A stretch of 64,000 bases of DNA from Allomyces arbusculus (GCA_027604705.1 JADHYV010000023.1:62001-126000); one strand, 5' to 3'. Shown: positions 34,065 to 46,510, counted from the stretch's first letter. Notes: a model not told the origin generated them from the sequence alone. Numbers and translations: made by a program.

Positions 34065-34372
34065 TCTCGGCGAAAATACGGATTTGTGATCCCGAGGTTG
34101 TCATCTCTTGCCTCATACAGTCGCTGCAGTTTGCTGCTCACACACAGGAAATAAAAGACGAATGTGAGAAAGCGAGCACGCAGAGGCACGCAATCCTCGC
34201 AGATCAATGCAAAGGGATCGAACCGACGGCCCAAGGGCCAAGAATGAAATGATGGGCGCGGGACACCGTGCGGGACGCTCTGAACAACCGTTTGTGCCAG
34301 CAACGGCGGCTCAAGTTGCGACCCAACGCAGCGACCCAACGCAGCGACCCAAACCCGATCAACCAGAACAGG
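34065..34372. other. Intergenic with short 13-bp tandem repeat
   Basis: 308 bases between ALG1 and MIOS, same strand. A 13-base unit (gcgacccaacgca) is repeated about two and a half times at roughly 34317-34350, within 60 bases of the MIOS start codon, probably in the leader. Confidence 0.5.
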
Positions 34373-37300
34373 ATGGCATCCGTCAAGACTCTCCGCAAAA
34401 TATTGTGGTCGCCGCTCGGCGACGCGCGCGTGGTGGTCGTTGCACACGATGTGCGCATGTATGTGCACGAAGACGACAACTATTTCCGCCAAACGGCGCT
34501 GCTCTCCGACCCGTCAATAGTGCACTGCCGGGTGCCGTACCATGTTCAGCACCATGACCAGCAGCGCTGCCCACGCGATGCCTGTCGCGGTCTTGATTGA
34601 CCACTGACCACGGCCACACCTGCTTGCGCACAATGCAAATTCCGCTCAACAGGCCGTCGCGTGGTCGCCCGACTCGTCGACGCCCGACCTGATCGCGCTC
34701 GGCATGGTCAGCGGCAAGATCCATCTCTCGCGGCTCTCCGACACGGGCTATCTGTCGGCCACGCACGCCTACTCCACCGCCTCTGCGACCGACCTCAACG
34801 ACGATACGGTGGGCACGAACGCCGACGGCACGCAATTCCACTCGCGCATCCCGTCCGGCAGCGGCATTGTGCAAACATTCTACCCCACGTCGGCGCCGTC
34901 GGGCGAGCCAGGCGTCACGCACCAGCACCCGGTCTACTTGGCCGAGTTTTACCCAAAGCAGATGCGGCCATGTACGGCGGTCGCGTTTTGCCCGCAGAAC
35001 CCGGCGCTGCTCGCGGCGGGGTACGAGAAGACTCGCAACGAGTACGGCTCTTCACTGATCTCTATATCTGACTCGGATCGGCACGGACTGACCACGTCGA
35101 CTCGTGCGCCGCATAGTCCAGGCCTCTTGATTTGGGACATTGAAGCGCAAGTACGCAGCCCGACCGCCACCATTGCCTCGGCGTCGCAACCCTACAGCTC
35201 GTACCAGCCTGTCGATAGCAGCGGACCGCACAGCGGTATGTTTGCCGGTGGGGTGTATCCACCGACGCACTCGCGACATTTGAGCGCAAGCGAACGGCGT
35301 GGCAACTTGGTCCGGGAAAACAGCTTCACTCGCGGATTCGTTGGAACGCCGGCCATGCCTGACGGCCAGTACCGAGGTGCGGCCTTCTTTCATTTGACTT
35401 GGAAAGCCAATTTCGGCGTTTTTAGGTCAGATCTGACGGGTGTCTCGACGTAGGAGGGTCTGCTGCATTTCCGATTGCAGGAGACGGCAGTCGAACGGGT
35501 GGCGACCAGAAGTATGTCGAGTTCTCTTGTCTTTTCCGAGACCAGCTCACGTCACTAACCAACCATCGCAAACAGACAAGAGAAACCGCTCTACCAGTAC
35601 GGCCAGGGCGAAGTCGCCTCGTCGCTCGCCTGGCTCTCGCACGACAGCCACGCACGGCAAATCGTAGCTGGCATGGGGCTCAAGTTTATTCGCATGTTCG
35701 ATCTGCGATCGTCGGCCGTCCCGACCCTGTCGGTCGCGACGCGCGCCGTCAACGGCCTGACCGTCGACCACTTCAACTCGTACCGCGTCGCGTCTTACTC
35801 GGACGATTGCGAAATCAAGGTCTGGGACCTGCGCAAGCCGACAGAGGCCTTGCTCACGATCCCGGCTCCGGCGCGCGAGCCACAAACGATGCAACGTGGT
35901 GCGATTGCGACCGCAGCGACAGGAGACCGTTCTGCGCCAATCAACCACCTTGCGTTTTGCCCGTCGCGGCCGGGCGTCCTCGGCGTCGCGTACCGCGACG
36001 TGCCCCATATGCACGTGTTTGAGCTCACTGAGCAGCCTGTCGGGACGACTGTGCCAAGTGTGCCGGTCTTGCACCCGCGACGCACGTCGTTCAACGAGGC
36101 TGCCGCAGCGGCAGCAGCCACGGCCGCATCACTCGCCGCAACGCAGCCCGGCAGCGACACGCTCCTCATGCACGACACGGTCCCGAACGTGACGCTCTCG
36201 ATTTTCCGGAAAAAGGTGTGCGGGACCAACACTGTCGCGTCGTTTGATTTTGTGCCGGCACCCAGCTCAGCGTTCCCGGATAAGACGCAGGTCGTGCTCT
36301 TGACCAAAGTCCCGCCGCCGCCGTCGACGCCCGCGGCACCGACGGCGGCGGCGGGTGATTTGTTGCAGCTTGAAGTCGCGACGCTGCACGATGTCCCGCA
36401 GGCTGCGTGGAACCCGTCGGGCAGGATCGCTGCTTCGCTCGGGACGACGGTCACTTTCCAGAGACTCGACGATGCGATTCCGGCGATCATGTACCGCCGC
36501 GCCAAGGCCGGATACGGATTGAACGCAACAGTCAATCAGAAAGTGGTTGCGGGCGATCCGGCACTCGTGCAGTTATGGCGGTGGATGGAGCGGACGGAGC
36601 AGCTCGCGGGCACAAGCCATGTCTTGATTCATGGGTTTGATTTCAGTTACCAAGGCATTGTCGACGCGCTGAAGGACGCGGGTACATTCCCGATCCTGTA
36701 TCAGAGTTGTTCTTGCGCTGGCTCACACTCTTCTTTTTCCTCCAGGCAACGGCTCGATTCTCATCAACGGTCTGTTTGGCGACTGGTTCTCGAGCCAGCA
36801 ACGCAAGTTGGCGCTCAACATGATTGGCTGGTCTGACGAGAACCTCGAGGTCGAGATTTCGCAGCTCGAGCGCGAGGGCAACTACATGAAGGCGGCGTTG
36901 TGGGCCTTCCTCTACTCGGACCTGAACCGCGCGATCCGCGCCCTCAACGCGAGTGAAGGTCCGTGTGCTCTTCTCGTCTGTTGGAATCTTGATTTCGGAC
37001 AACGCGTTGATCGTGCTGTTTCCCCTGCACATAGACCAGCGTTTGCACCTTGTCAGTGCCGTTCTGTCGGGTTACTCGCTTACACCCAACACCGCCTGGG
37101 TCGAGCGGTGCCGGCACCTGTCCGAGGAAATGACACAACCGGAACTGCGGTCCATGTTCACCTACATGTCGACCTTCGATTGGTCGGTCGTTCTCTTCGA
37201 AAAAATCGACCTGCGCGAAAAATTACTGATTGTCCTGCGGTACTATTCCGACGCCAAGCTGCAAGAGTACGTGTCGCGCACTGCGGGTGACATGATCCGC

Positions 37301-38100
37301 GGCGGCGAGTTGCAGGGGCTCGCGTTCACGGGCTTGTCGGTCGACGGCGTGCGGTTGCTCGCCAACTATGTCGACAACAAGGGCGACGTGCAGACGGCGG
37401 CCCTCGTCATGTCGACGGTTGTGCCGGGCCGGTTTACCGACAGTATGGTGGAAATGTGGGTCGAAGAGTACCGCGATTTCCTCGACCAACAGCGCTTGTT
37501 TCATGAGCGCGCCAAGTTTGATATTGCCGTGACCAAGCTCGCTGGGCCCGAGAAGATGAAGGTGACCTCGCAAATTCATGTGCGGTGCAACTTTTGCGAC
37601 CAGAGCATCTCGCAGAACGTGATCTTCCCGGTGATTAAGGATTCGGGCGGGCGGCGCGTCGCGGTGAGCACGGCGACGCTCTCGTCGATGCCCAAGAACA
37701 AGGTATGTGCTAAGCTGCCTTTTTCTTGTCTGATTGGCTGCATCGAATCTGACCACGAAGCACAACATGAAATTAGCTGGCCGTGTGCCCCAACTGCGCC
37801 AAGTCGTTGCCGCGATGCGCGCTATGCCTACTGAGCATGGGCGGACAAGTCGACGTGCGGCGTCCGGTCCCGGCGCTCATGGCGCTCTCGGACGCGATGA
37901 CGCAGCCGCCGCTCAGTGTTGTCAACGGATCCCCCGAACTCGCCGTAATGGCCGCGAACGTGCCGAGCGGGTTCGACGCGTGGTTCACGTGGTGCCAAAC
38001 GTGCCGACACGGCGGGCACTCGGTGCACGTCATGGAGTGGTTTGGCAAGCATACGCGGTGCCCCGTCGCGGACTGCGATTGCCGGTGCTCGGTACTGTGA
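34373..38100 (+). CDS. MIOS: GATOR2/SEAC subunit Mios (Sea4)
   Basis: WD40-solenoid-RING subunit of GATOR2, which relays amino-acid status to TORC1 at the vacuole or lysosome. Starts MASVKTLRKILWSPLGDARV. WD blades include AVAWSPDSSTPDLIALGM, RPCTAVAFCPQNPALLAAGY, KPLYQYGQGEVASSLAWLSH, RMFDLRSSAVPTLSVATRAV and SDDCEIKVWDLRKPTEA. The solenoid has KLALNMIGWSDENLEVEISQ, DLNRAIRALNASE and VLSGYSLTPNTAWVERCR. The C-terminal zinc module reads RCNFCDQSIS, CPNCAKSLPRCALCLLSMGG and WFTWCQTCRHGGHSVHVMEW, ending in CPVADCDCRC. Around seven exons with short introns. The length is near 1000 residues, family-typical. Ala-rich insertion near residue 420. Confidence 0.93.
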
Positions 38101-38635
38101 GCGCCGAAGGGGATGCGGTTCGGCGGGCTGTCAACGGGACTTAGCCGAATGGCATGTCGCGATCCGCTCCAGTTTTGGCGTGTGGAATTTATTTAGGAAT
38201 CTGTATGTTTTTGTCGCTGTGCTGGTCTTGGTCGAGAGCGGGCTGGGTGCAAGTTTGCAACCGCACCCAGTGTCGGCCGAGTGCTGCGCCAACATGCAGC
38301 CAAGTGAGGGGTGTCTGCTCCACGTGCGGAAATTAAAGTCGTCTCGCACTGCTTTCCATCAGTGTTCTGGCCGTTTACTCGCGCTGCGCTTGAGCTAGCC
38401 AAACTATTTCAACATGACGAGTCGCACCTCACCCTTTGCGACTTGGTGCAAATGTAACCTTTTCGGCCGGCGTTGAGCGCTGCCCGCCTGCTCTACTGCC
38501 CCGACCGGCCGCTGCGCCGGATCGGCACTTGAACCATTGAACTCCTCGACGAGTTCAGCGCGGCCCTATCTGCTGACCCTGACCCAGACTTGCTCGACTG
38601 TCGACCCCTGCTGGACCGGCTCTCATTGTGTAATC
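38101..38635. other. Intergenic between MIOS and the channel gene
   Basis: 535 bases on a same-strand junction. No coding stretch recognised. The final 150 bases before 38636 are pyrimidine-rich and likely leader. Confidence 0.5.
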
Positions 38636-41600
38636 ATGTCCTCCAGACTGCTCAAGAACCATGCCGACCTGGAACCGGCCATCAACGCGCTCTCTCCCAC
38701 TCGAACCCGCGTTCTCTCGCGATCCTGCACGGCCGCTGTTCGTGCGCAATGGAGGAAAACATGCCAAGATGCCATCCAATTCATCGACGGCATCAAGCGT
38801 ACGGCTTCCAGCTGCGAATGCGCGCCATTCCTGCACCGCGTGTGGTCCGACCTCGTGCACGACCCTACGACCCCGGCACGCCAGTACTGGGAGCGATTCC
38901 AAGTGCTGTTGCTGAGTCTTGTCGCCTTTGTTACCCCGTACCAAATGGCGTTCCGTGTCCCGCTCGCGCACCCGAGTTACGCCGTAACGCACTGCGCCGT
39001 GATTCTCTGTGTGCCGCACATTGCGTTACAACTGTTTGGCGGCAATTTCGGCGTCAACGGCATGGTCGTGCACGACCGCGCGACGCTGCGGCGCATGTAC
39101 TACGCATCGGACCTGCTCTTCGACCTGATCGCAATTCCGCCCATGGTGCAGGTCGCCGCTATGTATTCGCCGAATTTGGCCGCGAACCTCGTCGACTCGC
39201 ATACACTCGTCTATCGCGGGTACTGGGGCGACCTGGTCTGGATGGGCGCCAATCGGCTCGCCGTTGTGATCAAGATCGTGCAGTGGTTCCGCGGACACGT
39301 CACGCTGCTGTCCGGCGGTGGACTGCGCGTACAAATGGTCTACCTCATGTTCCTCCTGACGCTCATGCTGCACCTGTTTGCGTGCCTCACGTGGTACCTG
39401 GCCATTCCGAGGATCGCTACGGAGCGGACGTGGACATTTCACGACGACTTCAGTTTACATACGAGCAGCACGCCCACGCAGTATGGCATGTCGCTGTACC
39501 GCTCCTTGAACCGTACTCTCTCCTTCTTCGCTCGACATCGACTGTCTGCAGCGTACTGACTGATTCACGGGTCCCCTTAGTCCTGTTCTCGCAGCGCTAC
39601 GCCAAGAAGAACACGTTTTCCGAGCAGGAGCGATACCAGACGAGTATTTTGCGCACCGTCGGCCGAATTCTCTTGGGCTACATTATGGCCAAGTTCACCG
39701 CGCTGCTCTCCAACAGGTATCTACCAGCACGACTTCTCTTGACCTGACCAACCGTGCCACGCTCACTCTCCACCGGTCCGACCATAGCCTGTCACACAAG
39801 ATCACGCACCAGAATCGCATCCGCTACATTCTCGAATACGTGCACAGAAAGCGCGTCGACCGCGACCTGCAGCGGCGGCTCAAAAAGCACTACCAGCTGC
39901 AGTGGCAAGAGTCGAACGGCCTGCCCAATGGCAATCATTTACTCGCCGACCTGCCGCAGTCGGCGCGCGCCGATATCATGGCCAAGCTCAACGTGGCGTT
40001 GTTTCGGTCGATTCCGCTGTTCAGCAACTGCGACGAGTCGTTTATTCGCGCCGTTTCCAGCCGCCTCGACGATATATTCTTCCCGCCCAACGAGTACATT
40101 GTGCGCAAGGGCGATTGGGGGTTCGTTGGGTTGGATCTTGCGCATGATTTGGGTGTTCTTGGCCGTGCCGCTCACGGCGTGTGTTCGATGATGGTAGGAG
40201 CGAGCTGTACCTAATCCGGCGCGGCGTGTGCGAGGTAATTGACGAGGACGGCGACGAGACGGTGCAGATCTTGGGCACGCTCAACCCGGGTAGTTGGTTT
40301 GGTACGGGCATGATTCGCTCTTTGATGACGGCAAGGTGACCTTGTCCGACTGACCCACTTCCTGACCCATCGATTCAGGCGAGATTTCCGTGTTCATGGC
40401 GTGCCGACGAACCGCCACGATCAAAACCAAGTCGAACATGACCGTCGCGGTGCTGCGCAAGGAAGACCTCGATGTGACGCTCGCCTATTTCCCCGCGGTC
40501 CGCGAGGGCATCATGTCTTCGATTTCAAATAAGCTTGTGGGTGACGTGGACCGCCGCCGGCGGATGTCGCGCGCCAACACGCCAGCGACCGGATTCAGTC
40601 CGACATCGAGTGCGTGTTACGCCAATTGATTTCGTACGGATATGGGATCTCGATTTTTGACCAAAGGACTCTTTGTAAAACAGGTGCCCGCCAACTCGCT
40701 GACGACTCGGACGAGGTCTATGCGCACCGCACTCTTCACCAGGCAGAGCAGAAACTGCGACTCGAGGTTCGTGGGTAAAATCACGCTGTTCAGCGTCGTT
40801 CATCTTCATCTTCAACAATTCCGCTCACGCGCACCATTTTTGTGTCCTCGTCTGTAGGTCAACCGCGGCGGGCTCTACTCGAACACTTCGTCCAACCACG
40901 CAAGCTACCAATCGCTCGAACCCACGGCACTCTCTGCCACGACGCGCGGCATTTCGCCATGGCGCGACGTGGCCCGGCTCGACGTGCCCTCGCGGCGAGC
41001 CGAAATCAGTTCCTTCATCCACTCGGCGGGGGCCTTCAGCATCGACATGAGCTACGCGTCGCTGGCCGTTCCAGACCCATCGCCGCGAACACTGCCCGGG
41101 CACGCCAAGCGGCTCACAATTATCCCGACCAAACTGGTCCAGGGAGTCGCGGTACCGTCGGCCCCCGTCCCAGAAGTTCGGAACGCTACGACACTGCAAA
41201 TCCCGACGGTTGTTGGCCGCCTGTCTTTGTCGGCGAGCCGATCGTCCGAGTACGGCCCGCCAAGTCGGGCGTCCGAGTACGGGACCGCCAACGGGGGCAG
41301 CGCCTGGGCGAGCCAAGTGGCCACGCAGTTGCACCTTGCGCCCGGAGTGGGCCGGAGTGCGGTGACCAGTCCGGCGCCGTCGCGGCACAGTCTGCACCCG
41401 TCGATGAGATTACGGCCGGGTAAATCAGCGGTGTCGACGCGGCACCCGAGTCAAATCTCGGTCGGGTCGAACGCGAGCTGTGATCACGGGTACGTGACGA
41501 TGCAGCGTGGCGGTACGTCGTCGGCAGCGAGCCGCGAGTTTGACCCGGACGTCTCGAATTCGGCGTGGTGGAACCCGCTGCGGCTCGTGCGCGGGAGGCA

Positions 41601-42753
41601 GCATTCGGCGGGGGCGGGAGCGGTGACGCCAGCTGCCCCAGCACCGACGTTGCGCGCTGCTCAGACGGATCCACGCACCGAGGCGTCACTCGAGTATATC
41701 CAGAACGAGGAGTTGCGGCAGGCGATGGTTCCGTCGATGCTCTCGATTTCGTCGTCGCAGTGCAGTATCGGGTCGGCAGGCAGTGGACGCAGCAGAGTGC
41801 GGTCCTCCGATTCGCGCAACGGTGCAGTGCGTGGCAGATCCAAGACGCAGGGATCGCCGCCGGACACACTCAGCAGTGTCCGCTCGGCCGCTGCGCAAAA
41901 GATTGTCAAGCGATCCAACACATCGCCGCCCAACAGACAGCAGCAGTACCTGTTCCCGGGCATGGCGAACGCGGTCATGGCAAGCGGCGGGCCGTCACGG
42001 CCAATGTCGCGCCGTGGGAGCAAGTACCTGGACTTAGATTTAGCTGGCCGGAAGAAGAAGGCGTCAGCGAGCCGCGCGTCGACCAAGCGCGCGCCGGCAC
42101 CGTGGGACACGGACGAGCTTGGCGAGGTGCGTGCCGCACAGCTCAAGCATGTGCTGGCGAAGTCGCTTGACCGAGACGATTGGCGGCCGCTTGCTGAAGC
42201 GACCGTCGATGTGGCGGCGTCAGCCAGCGGCGCGCCAGAGGCGAGACAAAGGTGGCGTGGCAAGTCAGCCGACGGCAGGAAGAAGTTGACCACGCCATGG
42301 AGCGCGTCGGTGCTCAACTCCCCGCGGCGGCTCACAGCCGGCAAGCACGCCAGCAAACACGCCGCGGCCGTGCCGTCGCTCGATGCCCCGCGGGATCTGA
42401 CCAGTCCGGCACCATCCAAAGCAACATCGTCGGACCAGTCGGCCTCCACGGCCTCCACGTCACCTCTCGCACCTCATCCGTCGGCCACGGATCAGCAAAC
42501 GGGCGCGAACTGGCCAAGAACGCACTCGATGGGCATTATGATGCCAACCAACGAGTCGAGCGCGACCATTTTGGCTTCTGGTGGATGTGATCCGCGTCGA
42601 AGTCCGGTCTCAGTGCAGCAGAATGATCGCGCAGTGCAGCAATTTGTGGAAGGTCGGCCGACGGAGCTGACGACGGCACGTGGGCCCGCGGATCTCCACC
42701 CCGACATGTTGCCCGAGTCGATCTCGCTGCCGCCGTCGTCCTCGCCGCAGTAG
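38636..42753 (+). CDS. Cyclic-nucleotide-gated channel-like protein with altered pore
   Basis: Six-TM voltage/CNG-superfamily architecture. Exon 1 (38636-39512) encodes S1 to S5: QVLLLSLVAFVTPYQM, VILCVPHIALQLFGG, DLLFDLIAIPPMVQVAAM, a weakly charged S4 (ANRLAVVIKIVQWFRG) and VYLMFLLTLMLHLFACLTWY. The next exon (from 39581) has the pore and S6 (LRTVGRILLGYIMAKFTALL). The C-linker follows (YILEYVHRKRVDRDLQRRLK), then a cyclic-nucleotide-binding domain with FRSIPLFSNCDESFI, ELYLIRRGVCEVID and FGEISVFMACRRTATIKT. A long disordered Ser/Pro-rich tail of about 600 residues runs from 40969. The pore lacks GYG: SQRYA occupies the filter position (39589-39603). The splice around 40540-40690 is uncertain. 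Related Blastocladiella channels serve cGMP signalling in zoospores. Confidence 0.8.
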
Positions 42754-43525
42754 CGCTTGCACCTGGCCGTTTGGTCGATGGGCAGCAAACGGCTTCTGCC
42801 CCAGACCAAGCAGGTTGGAGACCAGCTCATCGCGTTGGTTTGTGCACTGGAGGCCCCGACTGTAACATAGAATAATTTAGACTGTTATTCAACTGCAGTT
42901 CTGGGTCCCGCATCCCTCCCTGTCGTCGTCCGACGTCGCCGCGTCGGTCTGTTTGGATCGCATCCCAGTCAATCCCAATGTGCGAATGAGTCGACTTAAC
43001 AACCCCGACCATTGTGTGTCATGCGCTGTCGACGTGGCTTGCCCCCTCCAGCAGGTGTGGCGACAATTTGAGCAGGGATGACACGCTTCCATGACCTTCT
43101 GTTGAATCCCTCCTCCCTGTTTTCTTTGCGGCTTTTCGTGGTTCTGGAATCCATGTTGACCATCTGGGTCGTCGCTGAGCCACACTGCCTCACTCACCAC
43201 CCCCTGCCGATTATGACGTTTTGACTGTTCTTTATTGGCGGCTACGACGTTTGCTCCGAAGGCAGCGGAGGCAACCGAGGCGGCGCCAAAACGCGTCTCC
43301 GAAATGTCGCGCACAAGGTCGGCGCGCGGGCGTTTGCGGGGCACAACGCCCACGCCACGGACGGCCATCGCCAACCGCTGGGGCACGCGGCCCTCGGCGG
43401 CAAACGCTGATGGCAATGGCCACCAACGTGTGTGGTCGCCGACGCCAGTATAAAGGCGCCCGCTGCCCCCGCACAGACTTGTTCTCTTCAATCACACCTG
43501 ATCATCCTCCAACACTTCAACCATC
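42754..43525. other. Intergenic, channel gene to UspA gene
   Basis: 772 bases. A minus-strand frame from 43491 to 42889 (200 codons) contains ACHPCSNCRHTCWRGQATS and other oddly ordered text but no family likeness; it overlaps the UspA promoter and I treat it as chance. A canonical TATA box for the next gene lies at 43449. Confidence 0.45.
43449..43454 (+). promoter_or_regulatory. TATA box upstream of the UspA gene
   Basis: TATAAA in the context ccagtataaaggcgcc, 71 bases before the ATG at 43526, followed by a pyrimidine-rich leader with gacttgttctcttcaatcac. Spacing fits a start site about 30 bases downstream. It is one of few clear TATA boxes in the window. Confidence 0.65.
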
Positions 43526-44383
43526 ATGTCTGGCTCGAATCCCACGTCGCCGTCGCTTGGCCCCGTTATCGTGGACGGCAAGAACATCATCCGCATCGAG
43601 TCGCTGTCCGAGGTCCGCGACTGGACCATGAACACGGACCCCGTCGAGGGCAAGCCGCTCGCCGCGCGCCGCAAGGTCCTGCTCTGCTACGACACGTCGC
43701 GCCCTGGCGACCAAGGTTCGTTTTGATCCTTTTCCACGCGCTTGTCGCGACGCGTTCATGGCTACTGACGCGAAACTGACCGCCGTGATTGTCGTTGTTC
43801 CTTTTTATTAGCGCTCCAGTGGCTGTTCGACAACCTACTCCGTGACGGCGAGGACCATGTCGTGATCCTCACCTGCGTCGAGCCCAACCAGCTCTTCAAG
43901 TTCAACTTCCTTTCGCGGTCGCAGGACGAGCTGCGTTCCAAGGTCAAGGCGAAGTACGCGGGTGTCCAGGCCGTTCAGGACGCTTTCGCCTCGCTCTGCC
44001 ACAAGCGCGGCATCTCGACGCAATCGCTGATTCTTGACGGTGACGCGCGCGACGTGATTCTCGAGGTTGCCGACCGCACGCACGCGCAGGTCATTGTCAT
44101 GGGCGCGCGCGGTGTCGGTGCCGTGCACCGTGCCGTCCTCGGGTCGACGTCGCTGTTTGTCACGCAGCAGGCAAACGTGCCCGTCGTCATTGTCAAGAAC
44201 AGCGGCAAGAACGCGACGGCCAAGCCCACGTCGGCCGTCACGTCGCCCGTGCTCGCGCCCGCCGAGGGCGCCGACGTGCCTGTGCTCCCGCTCGAGCGCA
44301 CCGAGACGCTCGGGTCGATGCTCGACTGGCTGAGTCTCAAGGAAAAGTCGATTGAGCGCCGCCGTCGCCAAATCAACGCGTAA
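43526..44383 (+). CDS. Universal stress protein (UspA) family protein
   Basis: Two exons, 43526-43715 and 43812-44383, join at DQALQWLFDNLLRDGED and give about 253 residues. The Usp fold shows RKVLLCYDTSRPGDQ (first strand), HVVILTCVEPNQLFKF and the ATP-binding signature VIVMGARGVGAVHRAVLGST, matching G-2x-G-9x-G-(S/T), then VPVVIVKN. ATP-binding Usp proteins of this kind occur in fungi and plants and are linked to stress survival. A C-terminal tail (about 70 residues, SMLDWLSLKEKSIERRRRQI) is an addition outside the Usp core. The TATA box suggests regulated expression. Confidence 0.88.
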
Positions 44384-44624
44384 GGCGTTTGCTGTCGCTG
44401 GCGTCTGCCCGTTTGTCGTTCTTGTTGCTCTTGTCGCCGTTCTTGTTTTTGTGTCTCGCTTGTCGAGTAGACCATTCGCTTTTTGGGGTCTTGTAATCAT
44501 TTCCTTCCCGATTGTTGGAAGTCGCGCGTATAACACGTAACAATTTTGCCCACTCCACATTCTGTCCGTTATGCCTTTCGTGTGATTGCTCCAAAAATGA
44601 TCGTTCATTTGGTTGCGGTTCAGC

Positions 44625-45596
44625 TCAACCAACCATCGACCGCTTGCGACCACGAAGTCGAACTGGAACGAACACGACAGAGTCAGCGTCAGCCGAAAGG
44701 ACGGCACGACCGGTATCCGAAACGCACCTTCATCCAACTTGGTCAGTACCGGCGCCGCAACAACCGGCGTCGCCTCGCGCTCGTACGCGGCCAGCACACG
44801 CGCGACCATGGCCTTTTCCACTTTCGGGTGCGTGCTCTTGATCGCGCGTTCAAGCACGTACAGGTCCACGGCCTTGTCCTCGGCCAAGGTGCTCGTCGCC
44901 GCGAGCCCAAAATCGATCATGCACAATCCCAACGGCACAGGCGACTTGGTGGTCGAGGTCGCTGCCACGGTCGTGGTCGCGCGCTTTAAATCCGTGACGA
45001 GCATGTTTGATGTGGTCAAGTCGCCGTGGATCAAGTCGGTGCCATGCAGCCGTGCCACAGCCATGCCAATTTGGTCACAGACGGCATCTACGTTGCCGAG
45101 GAGCGGTGGTCAGCGTCAAGCACAGCACACAGAAACTTGTCCACCCGAAAAAAAGGGCAACACGAGCCGTACCCAAGTCAGCCGAATGCGTGCCGGCTGC
45201 TCCGCTGTGCGTGAGCACCCAGTCGCGCACCGTCGGTGCCGCGATCTCCTCCATGACCAGCGTCGACGTTTCCGGGTCGACAAAGAGCACGTGCGGAGTT
45301 GGGACATGTGCCTGCAGCCTGGCCTTGCGCAGAGCACGCGCTTCTTGTAGCAGTCGCGATCGCGTCAAGTTGGCGTCGAGCGTCGGGTGCCGATAGGTTT
45401 TCTTGAATCGCTCCTTGCTGAGCGCCGCGGTGCCGAGAAATTGGTGCCGGTACAGGCGCTACGAGTGAGCGCCGAGCGCGTGCGTCAGCGCTGATCGAGG
45501 AGGGGATATCGTTCTTGATGTTCACTTGACGTAGACTTTTCGACCAACGACACATACACCTTCGGCGCCTTGCTTGATGATTTCGATGCCGGACAT
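44625..45596 (-). CDS. BUD32: EKC/KEOPS complex kinase Bud32 (PRPK/TP53RK)
   Basis: Small atypical kinase/ATPase of KEOPS, needed for tRNA t6A37 modification. On the minus strand from ATG 45596: MSGIEIIKQGAEGVCVVGRK, then the join VYRLYRHQFLGTAALSKERF KKTYRHPTLD, ARALRKARLQAHVPTPHVLF, STLVMEEIAAPTVRDW, the catalytic GTDLIHGDLTTSNML (HGDLTTSN is a Bud32 hallmark) and LCMIDFGLAATSTLAEDKAV DLYVLERA. A final intron joins LTKLDEVRLRGRKRSMVG, exactly the expected basic Bud32 C-terminus, with the stop at 44625. Four exons. Full length, all catalytic residues present. Confidence 0.93.
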
Positions 45597-45904
45597 GATT
45601 TGCGGCGTGTTGCCTGTGCTCTTGGTTTGGATCGATCTAATGGTGCTTAAATCCCAGGTGCTCGACGATGTTTGGAGAGAGCTGTTCAAGGCCCGTTGCC
45701 ATCAACGATCAACGACAGCCCCACCATGTTCAGCCCACCGGCTGTAGTCCGCGCCGAATTCAATACTATTCTTTGGACATCCAACTCGCTGCAACGATCC
45801 CGTCGCCGCAGGTCTAGTTGCAAATTGTCGTCGTCCAAAGTTCTCCGACTCGCCCTAATCGCAGCCACCAACCGACCACGAGCCTCACGCATCTGTCGGT
45901 CATC
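45597..45904. other. Divergent intergenic region, BUD32 / RPC9
   Basis: 308 bases between divergent starts. No coding content seen. The two essential housekeeping genes presumably share this promoter. Confidence 0.5.
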
Positions 45905-46510
45905 ATGGAGTGCACCAACCCACAAGTCGCCCTCTTGTCCGACTTTGAAGTCTACCAGTTTATGAGCGACAAAGGCCTCCTGGCCCCCGTCGACGACAAG
46001 GACAAGAACGCGAGGCGAAAGGAGCCCAAGAGCTTGATGTACCTGCGGCGCGAGGTACCAATCGCGCTGAGACGGAACGGCGTTCGACGTGGGCAATCCT
46101 GACCGGCCCATGTGCTGCGTTATATAGGTTGCTTACTACTTTGAAAAGATCAACAAGGCCGCACCCAACTGGACCGAGGATCAGGTCGTTGCATTCATGA
46201 CGGCGATCCAGCCGTACAAGCTCTACAAGGGTGAGAAGCTGCGCTTGCTCAACGTGCGGCCCAAGAATTTGGTTGCGCTCTTGCTGGTACGTTGCCGGGC
46301 GGACGCTGCAGGACGCCGGGATTGATGTAAAACTGACGAGCGATTCTTTAGTGCGTCGACGAGGCCGATGAGCGGTACACGCCCGACCAGCAGGCCGCCA
46401 TGTTACGAATCCTGGAGGAGACGCTGCCGGTACCCGATATCGAGGAGGACGAGGACGATATGGCCGTGGACCCCGCCGGGGACGAGTCCATGATCGTGGA
46501 CGAGAATTAG
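45905..46510 (+). CDS. RPC17: RNA polymerase III subunit RPC9 (Rpc17/CRCP)
   Basis: Stalk subunit of RNA polymerase III that pairs with Rpc25 and contacts TFIIIB. Three exons give about 150 residues: MECTNPQVALLSDFEVYQFM, then the join LRREVAYYFEKINKAAPNW and YKGEKLRLLNVRPKNLVALL, then CVDEADERYTPDQQAAMLRI LEETLP and an acidic tail. The HRDC-like fold and the LN-x-RP motif are typical. The start ATG sits in catcatgg. Length is normal for CRCP/Rpc17. Confidence 0.9.

Noticed and set aside
42889-43491. 200-codon minus-strand frame with a Cys-rich patch
   Set aside because: No recognisable domain, overlaps the UspA promoter including its TATA box, and the text lacks conserved-looking blocks.
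43835-45064. Long minus-strand frame apparently fusing Bud32 to sequence opposite the UspA gene
   Set aside because: The 3' part is antisense of UspA. An intron near 44650-44735 instead joins to RLRGRKRSMVG and a stop at 44625, the expected Bud32 end.
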